A stretch of DNA of 64,000 bases from Bradyrhizobium sp. CCBAU 53340 (GTDB lineage: Bacteria; Pseudomonadota; Alphaproteobacteria; Rhizobiales; Xanthobacteraceae). This document shows, in pieces, positions 34,962-44,508 of this stretch. Positions within the stretch are counted from its first letter, which is position 1; the number at the start of each line of letters is the position of its first letter. The position numbers and the translations under genes are program-made. The stretch spans positions 5,828,001 through 5,892,000 of the forward strand of contig NZ_CP030055.1 of NCBI RefSeq assembly GCF_015291645.1, read 5' to 3'. The notes beneath the pieces are model-generated. The model saw nothing but the letters and a program-made list of their open reading frames with translations, searched no databases and had not been told where the DNA came from.

Positions 34962-37150
34962 CACACGATCTCCCGCGAGGCGCTGCGGGCGCGCAGCGAG
35001 TTCAGCATCACCACGATCGACGATCCGCTCATGGCGGCCGCTGCGATCAGGGGCGTCACGATGCCGCTGATCGCGACCGGCACGGCCAGCAAATTATAGC
35101 CGATCGCCAGCCAGAGATTTTGCCGCATCAGATGCAGCGCCTTGCGCGCGGAATCGATCGCGGCGACGACAGGGGCCAGCGGCCGGCCGAGGAAGACGAG
35201 ATCGGCGGTGGCCTGGCTGAGATGCGCGGCCGAGATCGGCGACATCGAGACGTGGGCGGCCGCCAGCGAGGGCGCATCGTTCATGCCGTCGCCGACCATC
35301 AGCACCTTTGCGCCGCGCCGCTTCAGCTCCTCGATCCGCGCGATCTTGTCGGCCGGCGTGACGCCGGCGCGCCATTCGGGGATGCCGAGCGCATGCGCCG
35401 CCGCGATCACCGCGGGCTCGCGGTCGCCCGAGAGAATCTCGACGCCGATATTGCGCGCCTTCAGCGCTGCGATCACGGCCTGCGCATCCGGCCGCAGGCC
35501 CTGGCGCACCGAGAGAATGTACTTTTCGGACCCCTTGCTGAAGGCCACGACGGACGCCTCGGCATCCAGCGCGGCGCTGCCGACCAGCGCCTCGGCGCCG
35601 CAGAAGGACGGACGGCCGAGCCGGAGCTCGACGCCATCGACCACGGCGCGGACGCCCTGCCCGGCCTCCTCGGCCGCACTGAGGATCGGCGACTTCGCGC
35701 CCGCGGCCTGCGCGACTGCAGCGGCGACCGGATGATGGCTCGACAGCGCGAGGCGGCCGGCAAGATCGAAAACGTCGGCAGGGATATCGGCTGCATTCGT
35801 GACTTCGAGATCCGGCAGCGTCAGCGTGCCGGTCTTGTCGAAGATGACATGGTCGGCTTCGGCCAGCCGCTCGATGGCGTCGCCCGCATTGAGCAACACG
35901 CCGGCTTTGAACATCGCGCCCGCAGCCACCGTCTGCACCGTCGGAATCGCGAGCCCGAGGGCGCAGGGACAGGTGATGATCAGGACGGCAACGCCGGTGA
36001 TGATCGCATCATGCCAGCCGGCGCCCGCGATGACCCAGCCGAGAATCGTGATGAGCGCAGTCGCATGCACCACCGGCGCGTAGAGCCGCGAGGCGCGGTC
36101 GGCGAGCCGCATGTAGCGCGAGCGCGCGGCGAGCGCATTGTCGAGCAGCCGCGTGATCTCGGCGAGCAGCGTGGCTTCCGACGCCGCGGAAACCCGCAGC
36201 CGCAAGGTGCCGGAAATGTTCATCGAGCCGGCATAAACAGGCGTGCCGTGCTCGGCCGTGACATAGAGCGTCTCGCCGGTGATCAGGCTCTGGTCGATCT
36301 CGGAACGGCCCTCGATCACGGTGCCATCGACCGCACAACGCTCCCCGGGCCGCAGCAGCACGATGTCGCCGGGATGAATCGCGGCGACCGGTACCTGCGA
36401 GATTTCGTCGGGGCCGACGAACTTCGCGGCCGTCTCTGCCTTCAGCGCCGCAAGATTGCCGGCGACCGCGCGGGTCCGCCGCCGCATGTTCTGGTCAAGG
36501 AAGCGGCCGACGAGCAGGAACGTGAGCAGCATGATCGCTGCGTCGAAATAGACGTGCTCGGCGTGGTTGATGGTCTCGACCACGGACATGCCGAGCGCAA
36601 GGCACACGCCGATCGAGATCGGCACGTCCATATTGGTGGTCTTGTTCGACAGTGCGCGCCAAGCCGAACGAAAGAACGGCTGGCCGGCATAGGCAGCCGC
36701 GGGCAATGCGATCAGCGCCGACAGCCAGTGGAAGAAGTCGCGCTGCTCCGGCAGCATGTCCGAGACGTTGCCCGACCACACCGGGATCGACAGCATCATC
36801 ACGTTCATGGTGGCGAAGGCGGCGACACCGAGGCAGCGCAGCAGGAAGCGCGATTCGGCAACCTCGGTCGCCTCGGCGCTCTCGGTTTCGTAAGGATAGG
36901 CCTTGTAGCCGAGCTCCTCGAGGCGATCGATGAAGCGGGCGGGATCGAGCGTGCCCTCCTTCCATTCCAGCGCGACGCGCCGGTCGGTGAGGTTCACGCG
37001 TGCCAGCGTGACATCGGGGATGGCCGACAGTCCGCGCTCGATCTTGGCCATGCAGCCGGCGCAATGAACGCCCTCGACCGCGAGATCGATGTGCTGAACG
37101 CCTGCGCCCGCGGCGCGGACGTAGTGAGAGAAATCGCGTGTCACCTGCAT
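34961..37150 (-). CDS. fixI: Copper-transporting P1B-type ATPase FixI/CcoI
   Basis: A 729-residue heavy-metal ATPase that supplies copper for the cbb3 oxidase. An N-terminal metal-binding domain has HCAGCM near residue 31; the transmembrane CPC motif is in TCPCALGLAIP; DKTGT is the phosphorylation site; TGETL is the actuator loop; GDGMNDAPSLA is the hinge. Third gene of fixGHIS. CcoI proteins move copper outward for assembly rather than detoxification. Start ATG 37150 lies ten bases after the fixH stop. Confidence 0.95.
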   Translation of the reverse strand: MQVTRDFSHYVRAAGAGVQHIDLAVEGVHCAGCMAKIERGLSAIPDVTLARVNLTDRRVALEWKEGTLDPARFIDRLEELGYKAYPYETESAEATEVAESRFLLRCLGVAAFATMNVMMLSIPVWSGNVSDMLPEQRDFFHWLSALIALPAAAYAGQPFFRSAWRALSNKTTNMDVPISIGVCLALGMSVVETINHAEHVYFDAAIMLLTFLLVGRFLDQNMRRRTRAVAGNLAALKAETAAKFVGPDEISQVPVAAIHPGDIVLLRPGERCAVDGTVIEGRSEIDQSLITGETLYVTAEHGTPVYAGSMNISGTLRLRVSAASEATLLAEITRLLDNALAARSRYMRLADRASRLYAPVVHATALITILGWVIAGAGWHDAIITGVAVLIITCPCALGLAIPTVQTVAAGAMFKAGVLLNAGDAIERLAEADHVIFDKTGTLTLPDLEVTNAADIPADVFDLAGRLALSSHHPVAAAVAQAAGAKSPILSAAEEAGQGVRAVVDGVELRLGRPSFCGAEALVGSAALDAEASVVAFSKGSEKYILSVRQGLRPDAQAVIAALKARNIGVEILSGDREPAVIAAAHALGIPEWRAGVTPADKIARIEELKRRGAKVLMVGDGMNDAPSLAAAHVSMSPISAAHLSQATADLVFLGRPLAPVVAAIDSARKALHLMRQNLWLAIGYNLLAVPVAISGIVTPLIAAAAMSGSSIVVMLNSLRARSASREIV

Positions 37151-37160
37151 GACGAGATCC

Positions 37161-37646
37161 TCAGTTCAGGATCACGCGGTTGCGCGACAGGAACACGCGC
37201 TCACCCCTGGCGTCGCCCTCGATAACGAGGTCCCACTGGCCCGGTGCGACCGAGGCGGCGTTGCCGCGATAGATGCCGCTGCCGGCCTCCGCGAGTTCGA
37301 CGGCGAGATCGGCGCGCTTGTCGGTCGGCCGCTCCAGGCGGCCGCCGAATTTCAGCCCGGTCACCGGCTGGCCCGCCGCATCGCGCGCCTCGACCTGCAG
37401 CACGGCATTGCCGTCGGCGCGCCGCTCGATATGAGCACTGACCTTCCATTTGCGCGCGGCCTGTTCCTGCGCCGCCGAGATCTCGCGGTCGTAGACGAGG
37501 CCCGCGGCATAGGGGCTGTCGACGTCGGTGCCGGGCAGCGTCGCGATGGCCAGCTTCATCATGGTGACGTTGACGCCGATTACGACGCCGAAGAAGGCGA
37601 CCAGCATCAGGAACACCTTGGTTCCGGTCAGCGGCTTGGCGGCCAT
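37161..37646 (-). CDS. fixH: FixH/CcoH cbb3 oxidase assembly protein
   Basis: A 161-residue protein with one N-terminal membrane helix (VFLMLVAFFGVVIGVNVTMM) and a periplasmic immunoglobulin-like domain typical of FixH (AAGLVYDREISAAQEQAAR; QWDLVIEGDA). It takes part in assembly or stability of the cbb3 oxidase. Second gene of fixGHIS, 15 bases after fixG. Confidence 0.93.
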   Translation of the reverse strand: MAAKPLTGTKVFLMLVAFFGVVIGVNVTMMKLAIATLPGTDVDSPYAAGLVYDREISAAQEQAARKWKVSAHIERRADGNAVLQVEARDAAGQPVTGLKFGGRLERPTDKRADLAVELAEAGSGIYRGNAASVAPGQWDLVIEGDARGERVFLSRNRVILN

Positions 37647-37661
37647 GGCGATCTCCTGAAC

Positions 37662-39128
37662 TTACGGTGCGACGAAATTGTCGGTGGTGGAGGCGACCTC
37701 GCCGAGCCCGATATCGGTGACGTGGAAACGGACCGGGATCGATTTCTCGGGATTGTTCTCGGCCGGCGCGGTGACGAGCAGACGCAGCTCGCTGGTGGAG
37801 TCGCGCGGGATCACGATCATCGGCCGATCCGGAGTCACGGAATCGGCGCCGACGACGTGGATGATCGAATTGGCCGGGCCGTCGATATCGATCGCGATGA
37901 CGCGGTCATGTCCGCTCTTGTTCAGAAGCCGGGCGGTATAGGCATTGCGGATCGAGCCGTCGCTGAGCTTGACTGCAACCGGGTTGCGGTCGTGCAGCAC
38001 GTTGATGTCGAGCAATGTACGTGTCGCCAGCACGTAGATCATGATGCCGCCGACCGCGGCGATGATCGTGCTGTAAACGACAGTCCGGGCCCGGACGATG
38101 CGATAGATCGGCGCCTTGCCTTCCTGGCGACGATGGATGTTGATGTCGTTGTCATAGCCGATCAGCCGCTTCGGCCGGCCGATCTTGGTCATGACGTTGT
38201 CGCAGGCGTCGATGCAGAGCCCGCACTGGATGCATTCGAGCTGCGGCCCGTTGCGAATGTCGATGCCGGTCGGACAGACCGCGACGCATTGGTAGCAGTC
38301 GACGCAATCGCCGACCTGCTGGCCGAGCGCACGCAGCTCCGCGGCCTTCTTGACCGAAGTGCGCTTCTCGCCGCGGTCATAGCGATAGGTGACGTTGAGC
38401 GCCCATTCGTCGGTGAGCGCGGCCTGGATGCGCGGCCACGGGCACATATAAGTGCAGACCTGCTCGCGCATGTAACCGGCCAGCAGGTAGGTCGTGGCGG
38501 TGAGGATGCCGATCCAGATATAGGCGATCATGGGTCCCTGGAAGGTGACGAGCTCCTTCACCAGCGTCGGCGCATCGTTGAAGTAGAGCACCCAGGCGCC
38601 GCCGGTCCACCATGCGATCAGGAGCCAGATCGAATGCTTAAGCACGATCTCGGAGATGCGCTCGAGCTTCATCGGATCGGACGATCTGTCCTTCTTCATG
38701 CGCTCGCGCCGGTCGCCCTCGATCAGGCGCTCGACGGCGTAGAACAGGTCGGTCCAGACCGTCTGCGGACAGAGATAACCGCACCAGATGCGGCCACCGA
38801 TCGAATTCATCAGGAACAGCGCCACCGCGGCAATGATCAAGAGGCCCGTGAAGTAATAGACCTCCTGCGGCCACAGCTCGATGAAGAAGAAGTAGAAGCG
38901 GCTGTTGGGGAGATCAATCAGAACGGCCTGGCTGGGGGCGCCAAGGCCGCGATTCCAGCGCACGAAAGGCAAGAAATAATAGACGCCGAGGCAGAATGCC
39001 ATCAGGCTCCATTTGATGCGGCGGAACGTGCCGGAGACGCTCTGGGGGTAGACCTTCTTGCGGGCGGCGTAGAGCGGCGCGTTGTCATCAACCGGCGTGA
39101 GATCTTTCGGATTTACGGTCTTGTTCAT
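37662..39128 (-). CDS. fixG: FixG/CcoG membrane ferredoxin-type protein of cbb3 oxidase biogenesis
   Basis: A 488-residue inner-membrane iron-sulfur protein. Five or so membrane helices surround two 4Fe-4S clusters: CVDCYQCVAVCPTG and CIQCGLCIDACDNV near residues 265-310; YLCPQTVW and CTYMCPWPR are further conserved cysteine sites. A C-terminal immunoglobulin-like periplasmic domain follows. CcoG acts as a cupric reductase in copper delivery to the oxidase in other bacteria. First gene of fixGHIS, with a FixK box centred 63.5 bases before the ATG. Confidence 0.95.
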   Translation of the reverse strand: MNKTVNPKDLTPVDDNAPLYAARKKVYPQSVSGTFRRIKWSLMAFCLGVYYFLPFVRWNRGLGAPSQAVLIDLPNSRFYFFFIELWPQEVYYFTGLLIIAAVALFLMNSIGGRIWCGYLCPQTVWTDLFYAVERLIEGDRRERMKKDRSSDPMKLERISEIVLKHSIWLLIAWWTGGAWVLYFNDAPTLVKELVTFQGPMIAYIWIGILTATTYLLAGYMREQVCTYMCPWPRIQAALTDEWALNVTYRYDRGEKRTSVKKAAELRALGQQVGDCVDCYQCVAVCPTGIDIRNGPQLECIQCGLCIDACDNVMTKIGRPKRLIGYDNDINIHRRQEGKAPIYRIVRARTVVYSTIIAAVGGIMIYVLATRTLLDINVLHDRNPVAVKLSDGSIRNAYTARLLNKSGHDRVIAIDIDGPANSIIHVVGADSVTPDRPMIVIPRDSTSELRLLVTAPAENNPEKSIPVRFHVTDIGLGEVASTTDNFVAP

Positions 39129-39184
39129 CGCTCAGCGCTTCCTAGGAGGTGCGATTGAACCTAGACTCCACGGCCGCGAGCCAA

Positions 39185-39198
39185 TTGATCCAACGCAA
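39185..39198 (-). promoter_or_regulatory. FixK box of the fixGHIS operon
   Basis: On the minus strand TTGCGTTGGATCAA, which fits the FixK2/FNR pattern TTG(A/C)-N6-(T/G)CAA. Its centre is 63.5 bases from the fixG start, nearly identical to the spacing in front of fixN. An activator at -41.5 would place transcription start about 22 bases before the ATG. Confidence 0.7.
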
Positions 39199-39200
39199 AC

Positions 39201-39222
39201 GGGGGCGGATTTCTTCGCCCCC
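39201..39222 (-). terminator. Stem-loop after fixNOQP
   Basis: GGGGGCG (39201-39207) and CGCCCCC (39216-39222) pair with an eight-base loop. On the minus strand it is followed only by GTTTG, so termination may be partial, allowing some read-through from fixP into fixG. It abuts the FixK box of fixG. Confidence 0.5.
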
Positions 39223-39248
39223 GCTGGAACCCGTTGACTGTCGATCGG

Positions 39249-40121
39249 CTATTTGCCGCCGCCCAGCGAGTGAACGTAGACCGCCATCGCCTTGATGGTG
39301 GCGGGGTCGAGACGTCCCTCCCAGGCCGGCATGACACCGGCACGACCGTTCGTGATGGTCTCGATCAGGACCGCCTCGTCGGAGCCGTAGAGCCAGATTT
39401 TGTCGGTCAGGTTGGGCGCCCCGAGCTCCTGGTTGCCCTTGCCGCCATCGCCGTGGCAGGCGACGCAATTGTCGGCAAAGATCTTCTCGCCCTTGGCGGC
39501 GTCATAGCCTTTCCGGGTCGGCAGGCCCGACAGCGAGCGCACGTAGTTGGCCACCGTGACGATCTCGTCCGGCTTGAGCACGCCGTCCTTGCCGAAGGCC
39601 AGCATCTGGCCCTCATGGGTCTTGGCGTGGCCGGAACGCGCGCCGAACTGGATCGTCTGCATGATCTGCTCGAGCGTGCCGCCCCACAGCCAGTCGTCAT
39701 CGTTCAGGTTCGGAAAGCCCTTGGCGCCGGCCGCGCCGGAGCCGTGGCAGGGCGCGCAATTGTCGCCGAACACGGTCTTGCCCTTGGCGCGGGCGAGCGC
39801 CAGCAAGGCCGGGTCCTTCTCGATGTCGGTGAGGGAGGCCGCACCGAGCGCCACCATCTTGTCACCCCGGATCTTCTCGAGGTTGGCAAGCTCGACCGCG
39901 ACGTCGGCACGCGACGAATAGCCGAACAGGCCCGTCGTGTTGCTCGATATCAGCGGCCAGGCCGGATAGACGACCCAGTAAGCGATGGCCCAGATGATGG
40001 TCAGGTAGAAGCAGGTCACCCACCAGCGCGGCAACGGCGTGTTGAGTTCCTTGATGCCGTCCCATTCATGCCCGGTCGTGGCCCTGCCGGTGACGGAATC
40101 GATTTCACTATGGTCGGTCAT
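39249..40121 (-). CDS. fixP: cbb3 cytochrome oxidase subunit III, diheme cytochrome c FixP/CcoP
   Basis: A 290-residue membrane-anchored diheme cytochrome c. One N-terminal helix (VTCFYLTIIWAIAYWVVYPAW) precedes two cytochrome domains with CAPCH near residue 124 and CVACH near residue 218, and axial Met in GQMLAF and GVMPAW contexts. It passes electrons to FixO and the catalytic subunit. Last gene of fixNOQP, six bases after fixQ. Confidence 0.96.
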   Translation of the reverse strand: MTDHSEIDSVTGRATTGHEWDGIKELNTPLPRWWVTCFYLTIIWAIAYWVVYPAWPLISSNTTGLFGYSSRADVAVELANLEKIRGDKMVALGAASLTDIEKDPALLALARAKGKTVFGDNCAPCHGSGAAGAKGFPNLNDDDWLWGGTLEQIMQTIQFGARSGHAKTHEGQMLAFGKDGVLKPDEIVTVANYVRSLSGLPTRKGYDAAKGEKIFADNCVACHGDGGKGNQELGAPNLTDKIWLYGSDEAVLIETITNGRAGVMPAWEGRLDPATIKAMAVYVHSLGGGK

Positions 40122-40127
40122 GATCTC

Positions 40128-40292
40128 TCACTCCTCCCGCAGCGGCAGGCTGGCCGCTTCGTCGAATGCCGTCTTGTTGCGGGGCCAAAACGCGTAGGCG
40201 ATGATCGCGAGAAAGATCGCGACGAAGACCGGCGTCCAGATCGTGGTCACGAGACCGGACGCGAGATTGTCGAGTGTCAGGATGGCTTTCAT
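40128..40292 (-). CDS. fixQ: cbb3 oxidase subunit FixQ/CcoQ
   Basis: A 54-residue one-helix protein (TIWTPVFVAIFLAIIAYAFW) ending in a charged tail RNKTAFDEAASLPLREE. It stabilises the association of FixP with the core oxidase in other species. Lies between fixO (14-base gap) and fixP (6-base gap). Confidence 0.93.
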   Translation of the reverse strand: MKAILTLDNLASGLVTTIWTPVFVAIFLAIIAYAFWPRNKTAFDEAASLPLREE

Positions 40293-40306
40293 CGGTGGAT
40301 GCCTTC

Positions 40307-41041
40307 TCAGCGAAGATTGGCTTTCTCGTTGTAGAGCTTGAAGTCGACCAGCGTGCCGAGCATCTGCAGGTACGCGATCAGCGCGTCCATCTCCGTCGGC
40401 GTTCCGGCCTTGCCGTCGAAATTGCGCACGACGGCCTTGGCGTAGCGCTTGGTGAAGGCATCAGCGCCGGCATTGTCCGGGTCGGCCTGGGCCTTCATGT
40501 CGGCGGCCGCGTTGGCGATCTGGTCGTCGGTATAGGGCACGCCGACGGTCCGCAGCGTACGCATGTGGTCGGCGATCGTGTCCGGATCCACCTCGTTCTG
40601 AGCCAGGAACGGATAGCCCGGCATCACCGACTGCGGCACGATCGCGCGCGGATTGGTCAGATGGGTGACGTGCCAGTCGTCGGAATATTTGGCGCCGACG
40701 CGGGCAAGGTCAGGACCGGTGCGCTTCGAGCCCCACTGGAACGGGTGGTCGAACATGCTCTCGGCGGCGAGCGAGAAGTGGCCGTAGCGTTCGACCTCGT
40801 CGCGCAAGGGACGGATCATCTGCGAATGGCAGAGATAGCAGCCTTCGCGGACGTAGACGTTGCGCCCCGCCAGCTCCAGCGGCGTGTAGGGCCTGACGCC
40901 GTCGACCACCTCGATCGTGCTCTTGAGGTAGAACAGCGGCGTGATCTCGACGAGACCGCCGATCGCGACCACCAGAAGGATGCCGACGACCAGGATGATC
41001 GAGTTCTTTTCGAAGACTTGGTGGCGTGTCCAGAACGACAT
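40307..41041 (-). CDS. fixO: cbb3 cytochrome oxidase subunit II, monoheme cytochrome c FixO/CcoO
   Basis: A 244-residue membrane-anchored cytochrome c: one N-terminal helix ([19 protein letters not shown]) and a periplasmic domain with heme motif CYLCH near residue 70 and an axial Met downstream (SVMPGYPFL). It receives electrons via FixP and delivers them to FixN. ATG 41041, ten bases after fixN. Confidence 0.96.
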   Translation of the reverse strand: MSFWTRHQVFEKNSIILVVGILLVVAIGGLVEITPLFYLKSTIEVVDGVRPYTPLELAGRNVYVREGCYLCHSQMIRPLRDEVERYGHFSLAAESMFDHPFQWGSKRTGPDLARVGAKYSDDWHVTHLTNPRAIVPQSVMPGYPFLAQNEVDPDTIADHMRTLRTVGVPYTDDQIANAAADMKAQADPDNAGADAFTKRYAKAVVRNFDGKAGTPTEMDALIAYLQMLGTLVDFKLYNEKANLR

Positions 41042-41051
41042 GGGAAGCTCC

Positions 41052-42701
41052 TCACTCCGCCGGCTGAAGAGCGACGGGCATCTGGACTTCCTGCTCGCCG
41101 ACGCGAACCGTCATCCAGAGGTTATAGGCCATGATCAGCGCGCCGATCAGGAACAGGGCGCCGCCGGCGGCGCGGATGATGTAGAAGGGATGCATCGCCT
41201 CGACGGTCTCGATAAAGGAATATTCGAGGAAGCCGAGCGAGGTGTAGGCGCGCCACATCAGGCCCTGAAGGATGCCGGACACCCACATCGCCGAGATGTA
41301 GAGAACGATGCCGAGCGTGGCGATCCAGAAGTGCCAGTTGACGAGCTTGAGGCTGTAGAGGCCCTTGCGATTCCAGACCCATGGCACCAGGCAGTACAGC
41401 GCGCCGAAGGAGACGAAGCCGACCCAGCCGAGCGCACCGGAATGCACGTGGCCGATGGTCCAGTCGGTGTAGTGGCTGAGCGAGTTCACCACCTTGATCG
41501 ACATCATCGGGCCTTCAAAGGTCGACATGCCGTAGAACGCGACGGAGACGACGAGCATGCGCAGCACGGGATCGGTCCGCAGCTTGTCCCAGGCGCCCGA
41601 CAGCGTCATCAGGCCGTTGATCATGCCGCCCCAGGAGGGCATCCACAGCATGATCGAGAAGGTCATGCCGAGCGTCTGCGTCCAGTCCGGCAGCGCCGTG
41701 TAGTGCAGATGGTGGGGACCCGCCCAGATGTAGAGGAAGATCAGTGCCCAGAAGTGGATGATCGACAGCCGGTAGGAATAGACCGGCCGCTCCGCGCGCT
41801 TCGGAATGAAGTAATACATGATGGCGAGGAAGCCGGCGGTCAGGAAGAAGCCGACCGCGTTATGGCCGTACCACCACTGGAACATGGCGTCCTGGATGCC
41901 ACCCCAGGCGATGTAGGACTTCGAGCCGAAGAACGACACCGGCAGCGCGGGGTTGTTGCCGAGATGCAGGACGGCGATGGTCACGATGAAGGCGAGATAG
42001 AACCAGTTCGCGACGAAGATGTGCGGTTCCTTGCGCTTGATGATCGTGCCGAGGAAGACGAGCAGGTAAGTGACCCAGACGATGGTGAGCCAGAGATCGG
42101 CGTACCATTCGGGCTCGGCATATTCCTTGGACTGGGTGACGCCGAGCAGATAGCCCGTGCCGGCGATCAGGATGAAGTAGTTGTAGCCGAGCACGACGAA
42201 CCAGGGCGCGAGGTCGCCGGCAAGGCGGGCGCGGCAGGATTTCTGCACCACGTAGAAGGACGTGCCGATCAGCACGTTGCCGCCGAAGGCGAAGATCACT
42301 GCGGAGGTGTGCAGCGGCCGCAATCGGCCGAACTGGATCCAGGGGAGATCGAAGTTCAGCGCGGGCCAGGCCAGCTGCGAGGCAATGATGAGCCCGACCA
42401 GAAAGCCCGCGATGCCCCAGAACATCGCCATGAATGCGGTGAACTTGATCGGGCCCAGATTGTAGTTGGGCCGACCGTTGATCTCCTGCGCCGGCAATGC
42501 CGCTGGGCGATCGTAGTAGCGGTTGATGATGAAGAACACTGCGGCCAGGCTCGCCGCCGCACTGAGCGCGGCATGGAAGGCGAAGGGCGCATCGAGCGCC
42601 TTGGCCGAAGCCACCAGGCACAGGAAGGCAGTGACCGCGAATATAAGCGCCAGGCCGCTTTCGCCTGTCGTCATGGTTTTCGAGATGGAGGGCTGGGGCA
42701 T
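41052..42701 (-). CDS. fixN: cbb3 cytochrome oxidase catalytic subunit I FixN/CcoN
   Basis: A 549-residue heme-copper oxidase subunit with 12 or more helices, which reduces O2 at very low concentration. Conserved histidine segments are [15 protein letters not shown] (low-spin heme ligand), [13 protein letters not shown] (CuB His), AGPHHLHYT (CuB His pair) and [13 protein letters not shown] (heme ligands). ATG 42701 gives [10 protein letters not shown], aligning with the known 549-residue Bradyrhizobium protein; a longer frame upstream is unlikely. A perfect FixK box lies 64.5 bases before the start. Confidence 0.97.
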   Translation of the reverse strand: MPQPSISKTMTTGESGLALIFAVTAFLCLVASAKALDAPFAFHAALSAAASLAAVFFIINRYYDRPAALPAQEINGRPNYNLGPIKFTAFMAMFWGIAGFLVGLIIASQLAWPALNFDLPWIQFGRLRPLHTSAVIFAFGGNVLIGTSFYVVQKSCRARLAGDLAPWFVVLGYNYFILIAGTGYLLGVTQSKEYAEPEWYADLWLTIVWVTYLLVFLGTIIKRKEPHIFVANWFYLAFIVTIAVLHLGNNPALPVSFFGSKSYIAWGGIQDAMFQWWYGHNAVGFFLTAGFLAIMYYFIPKRAERPVYSYRLSIIHFWALIFLYIWAGPHHLHYTALPDWTQTLGMTFSIMLWMPSWGGMINGLMTLSGAWDKLRTDPVLRMLVVSVAFYGMSTFEGPMMSIKVVNSLSHYTDWTIGHVHSGALGWVGFVSFGALYCLVPWVWNRKGLYSLKLVNWHFWIATLGIVLYISAMWVSGILQGLMWRAYTSLGFLEYSFIETVEAMHPFYIIRAAGGALFLIGALIMAYNLWMTVRVGEQEVQMPVALQPAE

Positions 42702-42758
42702 CGCGGATTCTCTCTGAAAGAACACGCTGCCAGAAACCACATTCATCCTCGCGGCGAA

Positions 42759-42772
42759 TTGATTGAAATCAA
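42759..42772 (-). promoter_or_regulatory. FixK box (anaerobox) of fixNOQP
   Basis: TTGATTGAAATCAA is a perfect match to the palindromic TTGAT-N4-ATCAA site bound by FixK2/FNR proteins. Centre is 64.5 bases from the fixN ATG. With the activator at -41.5, the leader would be about 23 bases. Confidence 0.88.
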
Positions 42773-42817
42773 GATAGATGGATTTCTGTTAATGCGAGGC
42801 AGGAGCCAGCTGAAGTG

Positions 42818-42921
42818 CCCTCTCCCCTTGTGGGAAAGGGCAGCGACGACAGTGCGGCAAGCTCGCTTGGGTGAGGGGCTGGTTCCGCAGCGAAAGTCTC
42901 TCTCCCACAAGGGGAGAAGGG
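42818..42921. repeat. Long inverted repeat, intergenic family A
   Basis: CCCTCTCCCCTTGTGGGAAA (from 42818) is complementary to TCTCCCACAAGGGGAGAAGG (ending about 42920), with GGGTGAGGGGC in the loop. Layout of a dispersed intergenic hairpin element common in rhizobial genomes. It lies between the CBS gene and the fixN promoter. Confidence 0.75.
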
Positions 42922-42983
42922 AAGAAGAAGCTTCCCGTGGAATCACGGAACCGGAGATCGCAGTGTTTTGCAGATGACCCCCG

Positions 42984-43409
42984 TCAGTCGTTCGCAGTCG
43001 CCTTCAGCGCCGCGATGACGTTCTCGCGCGCAACGATTCCCACCAGCTTCTGGGCGCTGTCGAGCACGATGATGCTCCGGATACGGTGCTCGACCATGAT
43101 CTGGAGCACGCGCGTCAGCCGCGTATCGGGGCTGACATAGATGAACTCCGGCGTCATGACGTCGCCGACCTTGCGGCTCATCAGGTCGTGATAGCGCGGC
43201 AGCATCTGGCTCGGCGTGAACGCGAAGCATTTCAGGATGTCGAACTTGGTGACGATGCCGACGACCTGCCCGTCGTCCTCGACCGGATAGGAGTTGAAAT
43301 CGTCCTGCTCGAACATCTCGCTGAGAGAAAGGAGATTCTGGTCACGCTGCACCGTCCTGACGTTGCGCGTCATGTAACCTTCGACGGTCTGCTCAAGGAA
43401 TTTGTACAC
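42984..43409 (-). CDS. CBS-domain-pair protein
   Basis: A 141-residue protein consisting of two CBS motifs that form one Bateman module, a nucleotide-sensing fold: VEGYMTRNVRTVQ to VTKFDILKCF, and VGDVMTPEFIYVS to GIVARENVIAALK. No effector domain is attached. GTG 43409 follows GAGGA. It lies 61 bases after the universal stress protein gene and just upstream of fixNOQP, the same order as in B. diazoefficiens, so it belongs to the microaerobic regulon by position. Confidence 0.9.
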   Translation of the reverse strand: MYKFLEQTVEGYMTRNVRTVQRDQNLLSLSEMFEQDDFNSYPVEDDGQVVGIVTKFDILKCFAFTPSQMLPRYHDLMSRKVGDVMTPEFIYVSPDTRLTRVLQIMVEHRIRSIIVLDSAQKLVGIVARENVIAALKATAND

Positions 43410-43470
43410 GGCGCGTCCTCATCGATCGTTCTTAGCCGGCCAGACCTTCAATGACTTGTCGGTCTTGCCG

Positions 43471-44301
43471 TCAGTGCGACAACAGCACGCAGCGGGCGGT
43501 CTGCGTGACCAGATATTCAGTGACGCCGCCGAGAATCAGCTCGCGGAAGCGGGAATGACCGTAGGCACCAGCGACGATCAGGCCGGCACCGACCTCGCCG
43601 GCGATCCTCTCCAATTGCGCAGCGGCACCTTCGTTCCTCGTCTCCGGGACGTGCGCCGTCGCGGTGACGCCGTGGCGGGCGAGCCAGGCGGCGACGTCGC
43701 TGACATGGGTCATCACCGCCGAGTGGTCATCGTCCGCTTCCGGAATCTCGACGACGACGACGTCCTTGGCCTTGCGCAGCATCGGCAGTGCGTCGGCCAC
43801 CGCCCGCCGCGCCTCGGGCGTGTCCTTCCAGGCCACCAGCACGCTGCGCAAGTTGAGCCAGTTGGTCCGGTCGGGCACGAGCAGCAGCGGCCGGCCGATC
43901 TGCATCACCAGGTCCCGGGGGCCGACCTGCGAAAAAGCGTCGGAGAAGGTCCGGCTCTGGCCGCCGCTGACGACGATGTCGGCGCAACGCGCCTGCGCCA
44001 GGACGTATCGCGCGGGAAAATCCATGGCACTGCGCCATTCCGCACGCCCGCTGCGCGTCCTGGTCGCGGCGCGGAATTCCGCCTCCAGATCGGCAAGGTG
44101 CCGCTTGACGGAGCCCTCCTCCTGATCGATCAGCCGCTGGGCCTCGGCACCGTCAGTGAAATAAAGCGGCGGAGCGAATCGCGCGGCAGCGATCCCGACG
44201 ATCGCCGCCTCGAATCGTTCGGCGAGTTCGCCGGCGACCTCAAGGCGTGCATTGTTGGGCTGATCCAGCGCCAGGCTGACCATCACGGTCGCGTATGTCA
44301 T
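43471..44301 (-). CDS. Tandem universal stress protein
   Basis: A 276-residue protein of two UspA domains (about 1-140 and 150-276). The second has the ATP-binding pattern GAYGHSRFRELILGGVTEYLV; the first is degenerate in the equivalent region (GGQSRTFSDAFSQVG). Likely cytoplasmic and protective under low oxygen. ATG 44301. A near-consensus FixK box centred 66.5 bases upstream suggests that it and the CBS gene form a FixK-controlled pair. Confidence 0.9.
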   Translation of the reverse strand: MTYATVMVSLALDQPNNARLEVAGELAERFEAAIVGIAAARFAPPLYFTDGAEAQRLIDQEEGSVKRHLADLEAEFRAATRTRSGRAEWRSAMDFPARYVLAQARCADIVVSGGQSRTFSDAFSQVGPRDLVMQIGRPLLLVPDRTNWLNLRSVLVAWKDTPEARRAVADALPMLRKAKDVVVVEIPEADDDHSAVMTHVSDVAAWLARHGVTATAHVPETRNEGAAAQLERIAGEVGAGLIVAGAYGHSRFRELILGGVTEYLVTQTARCVLLSH

Positions 44302-44360
44302 CGGAATCTCCCGGGCAGTGAGCTTTGATGGAAATAGTAAGCCCGCGGCAGCCCGGCAGA

Positions 44361-44374
44361 ATGAGATAGATCAA
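44361..44374 (-). promoter_or_regulatory. Near-consensus FixK box before the universal stress protein gene
   Basis: ATGAGATAGATCAA keeps one perfect half-site (ATCAA) and TGA of the other. Its centre is 66.5 bases from the ATG at 44301, close to the spacing at fixN and fixG. It lies in the divergent gap with fixL. Confidence 0.55.
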
Positions 44375-44508
44375 ACCGCCCCGCACCGCGGCTTCGGAAA
44401 TTCGCCAACCAAATCAGGCATCGGAACTTGCCTCCGGCGCAGCGTTGGGCGAAAATTACCGGCAAGTTGGCGACACCTTGGTCGCAGCTGCAAAATGGGA
44501 GCCAGGAT

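Noticed and set aside
35120..42977. Very long plus-strand frames (about 35120-37225, 37149-39158 and 40941-42977) opposite fixI, fixG and fixN
   Set aside because: They mirror the fix genes exactly, with Asp/His/Arg/Gln-rich translation; the minus-strand products are certain.
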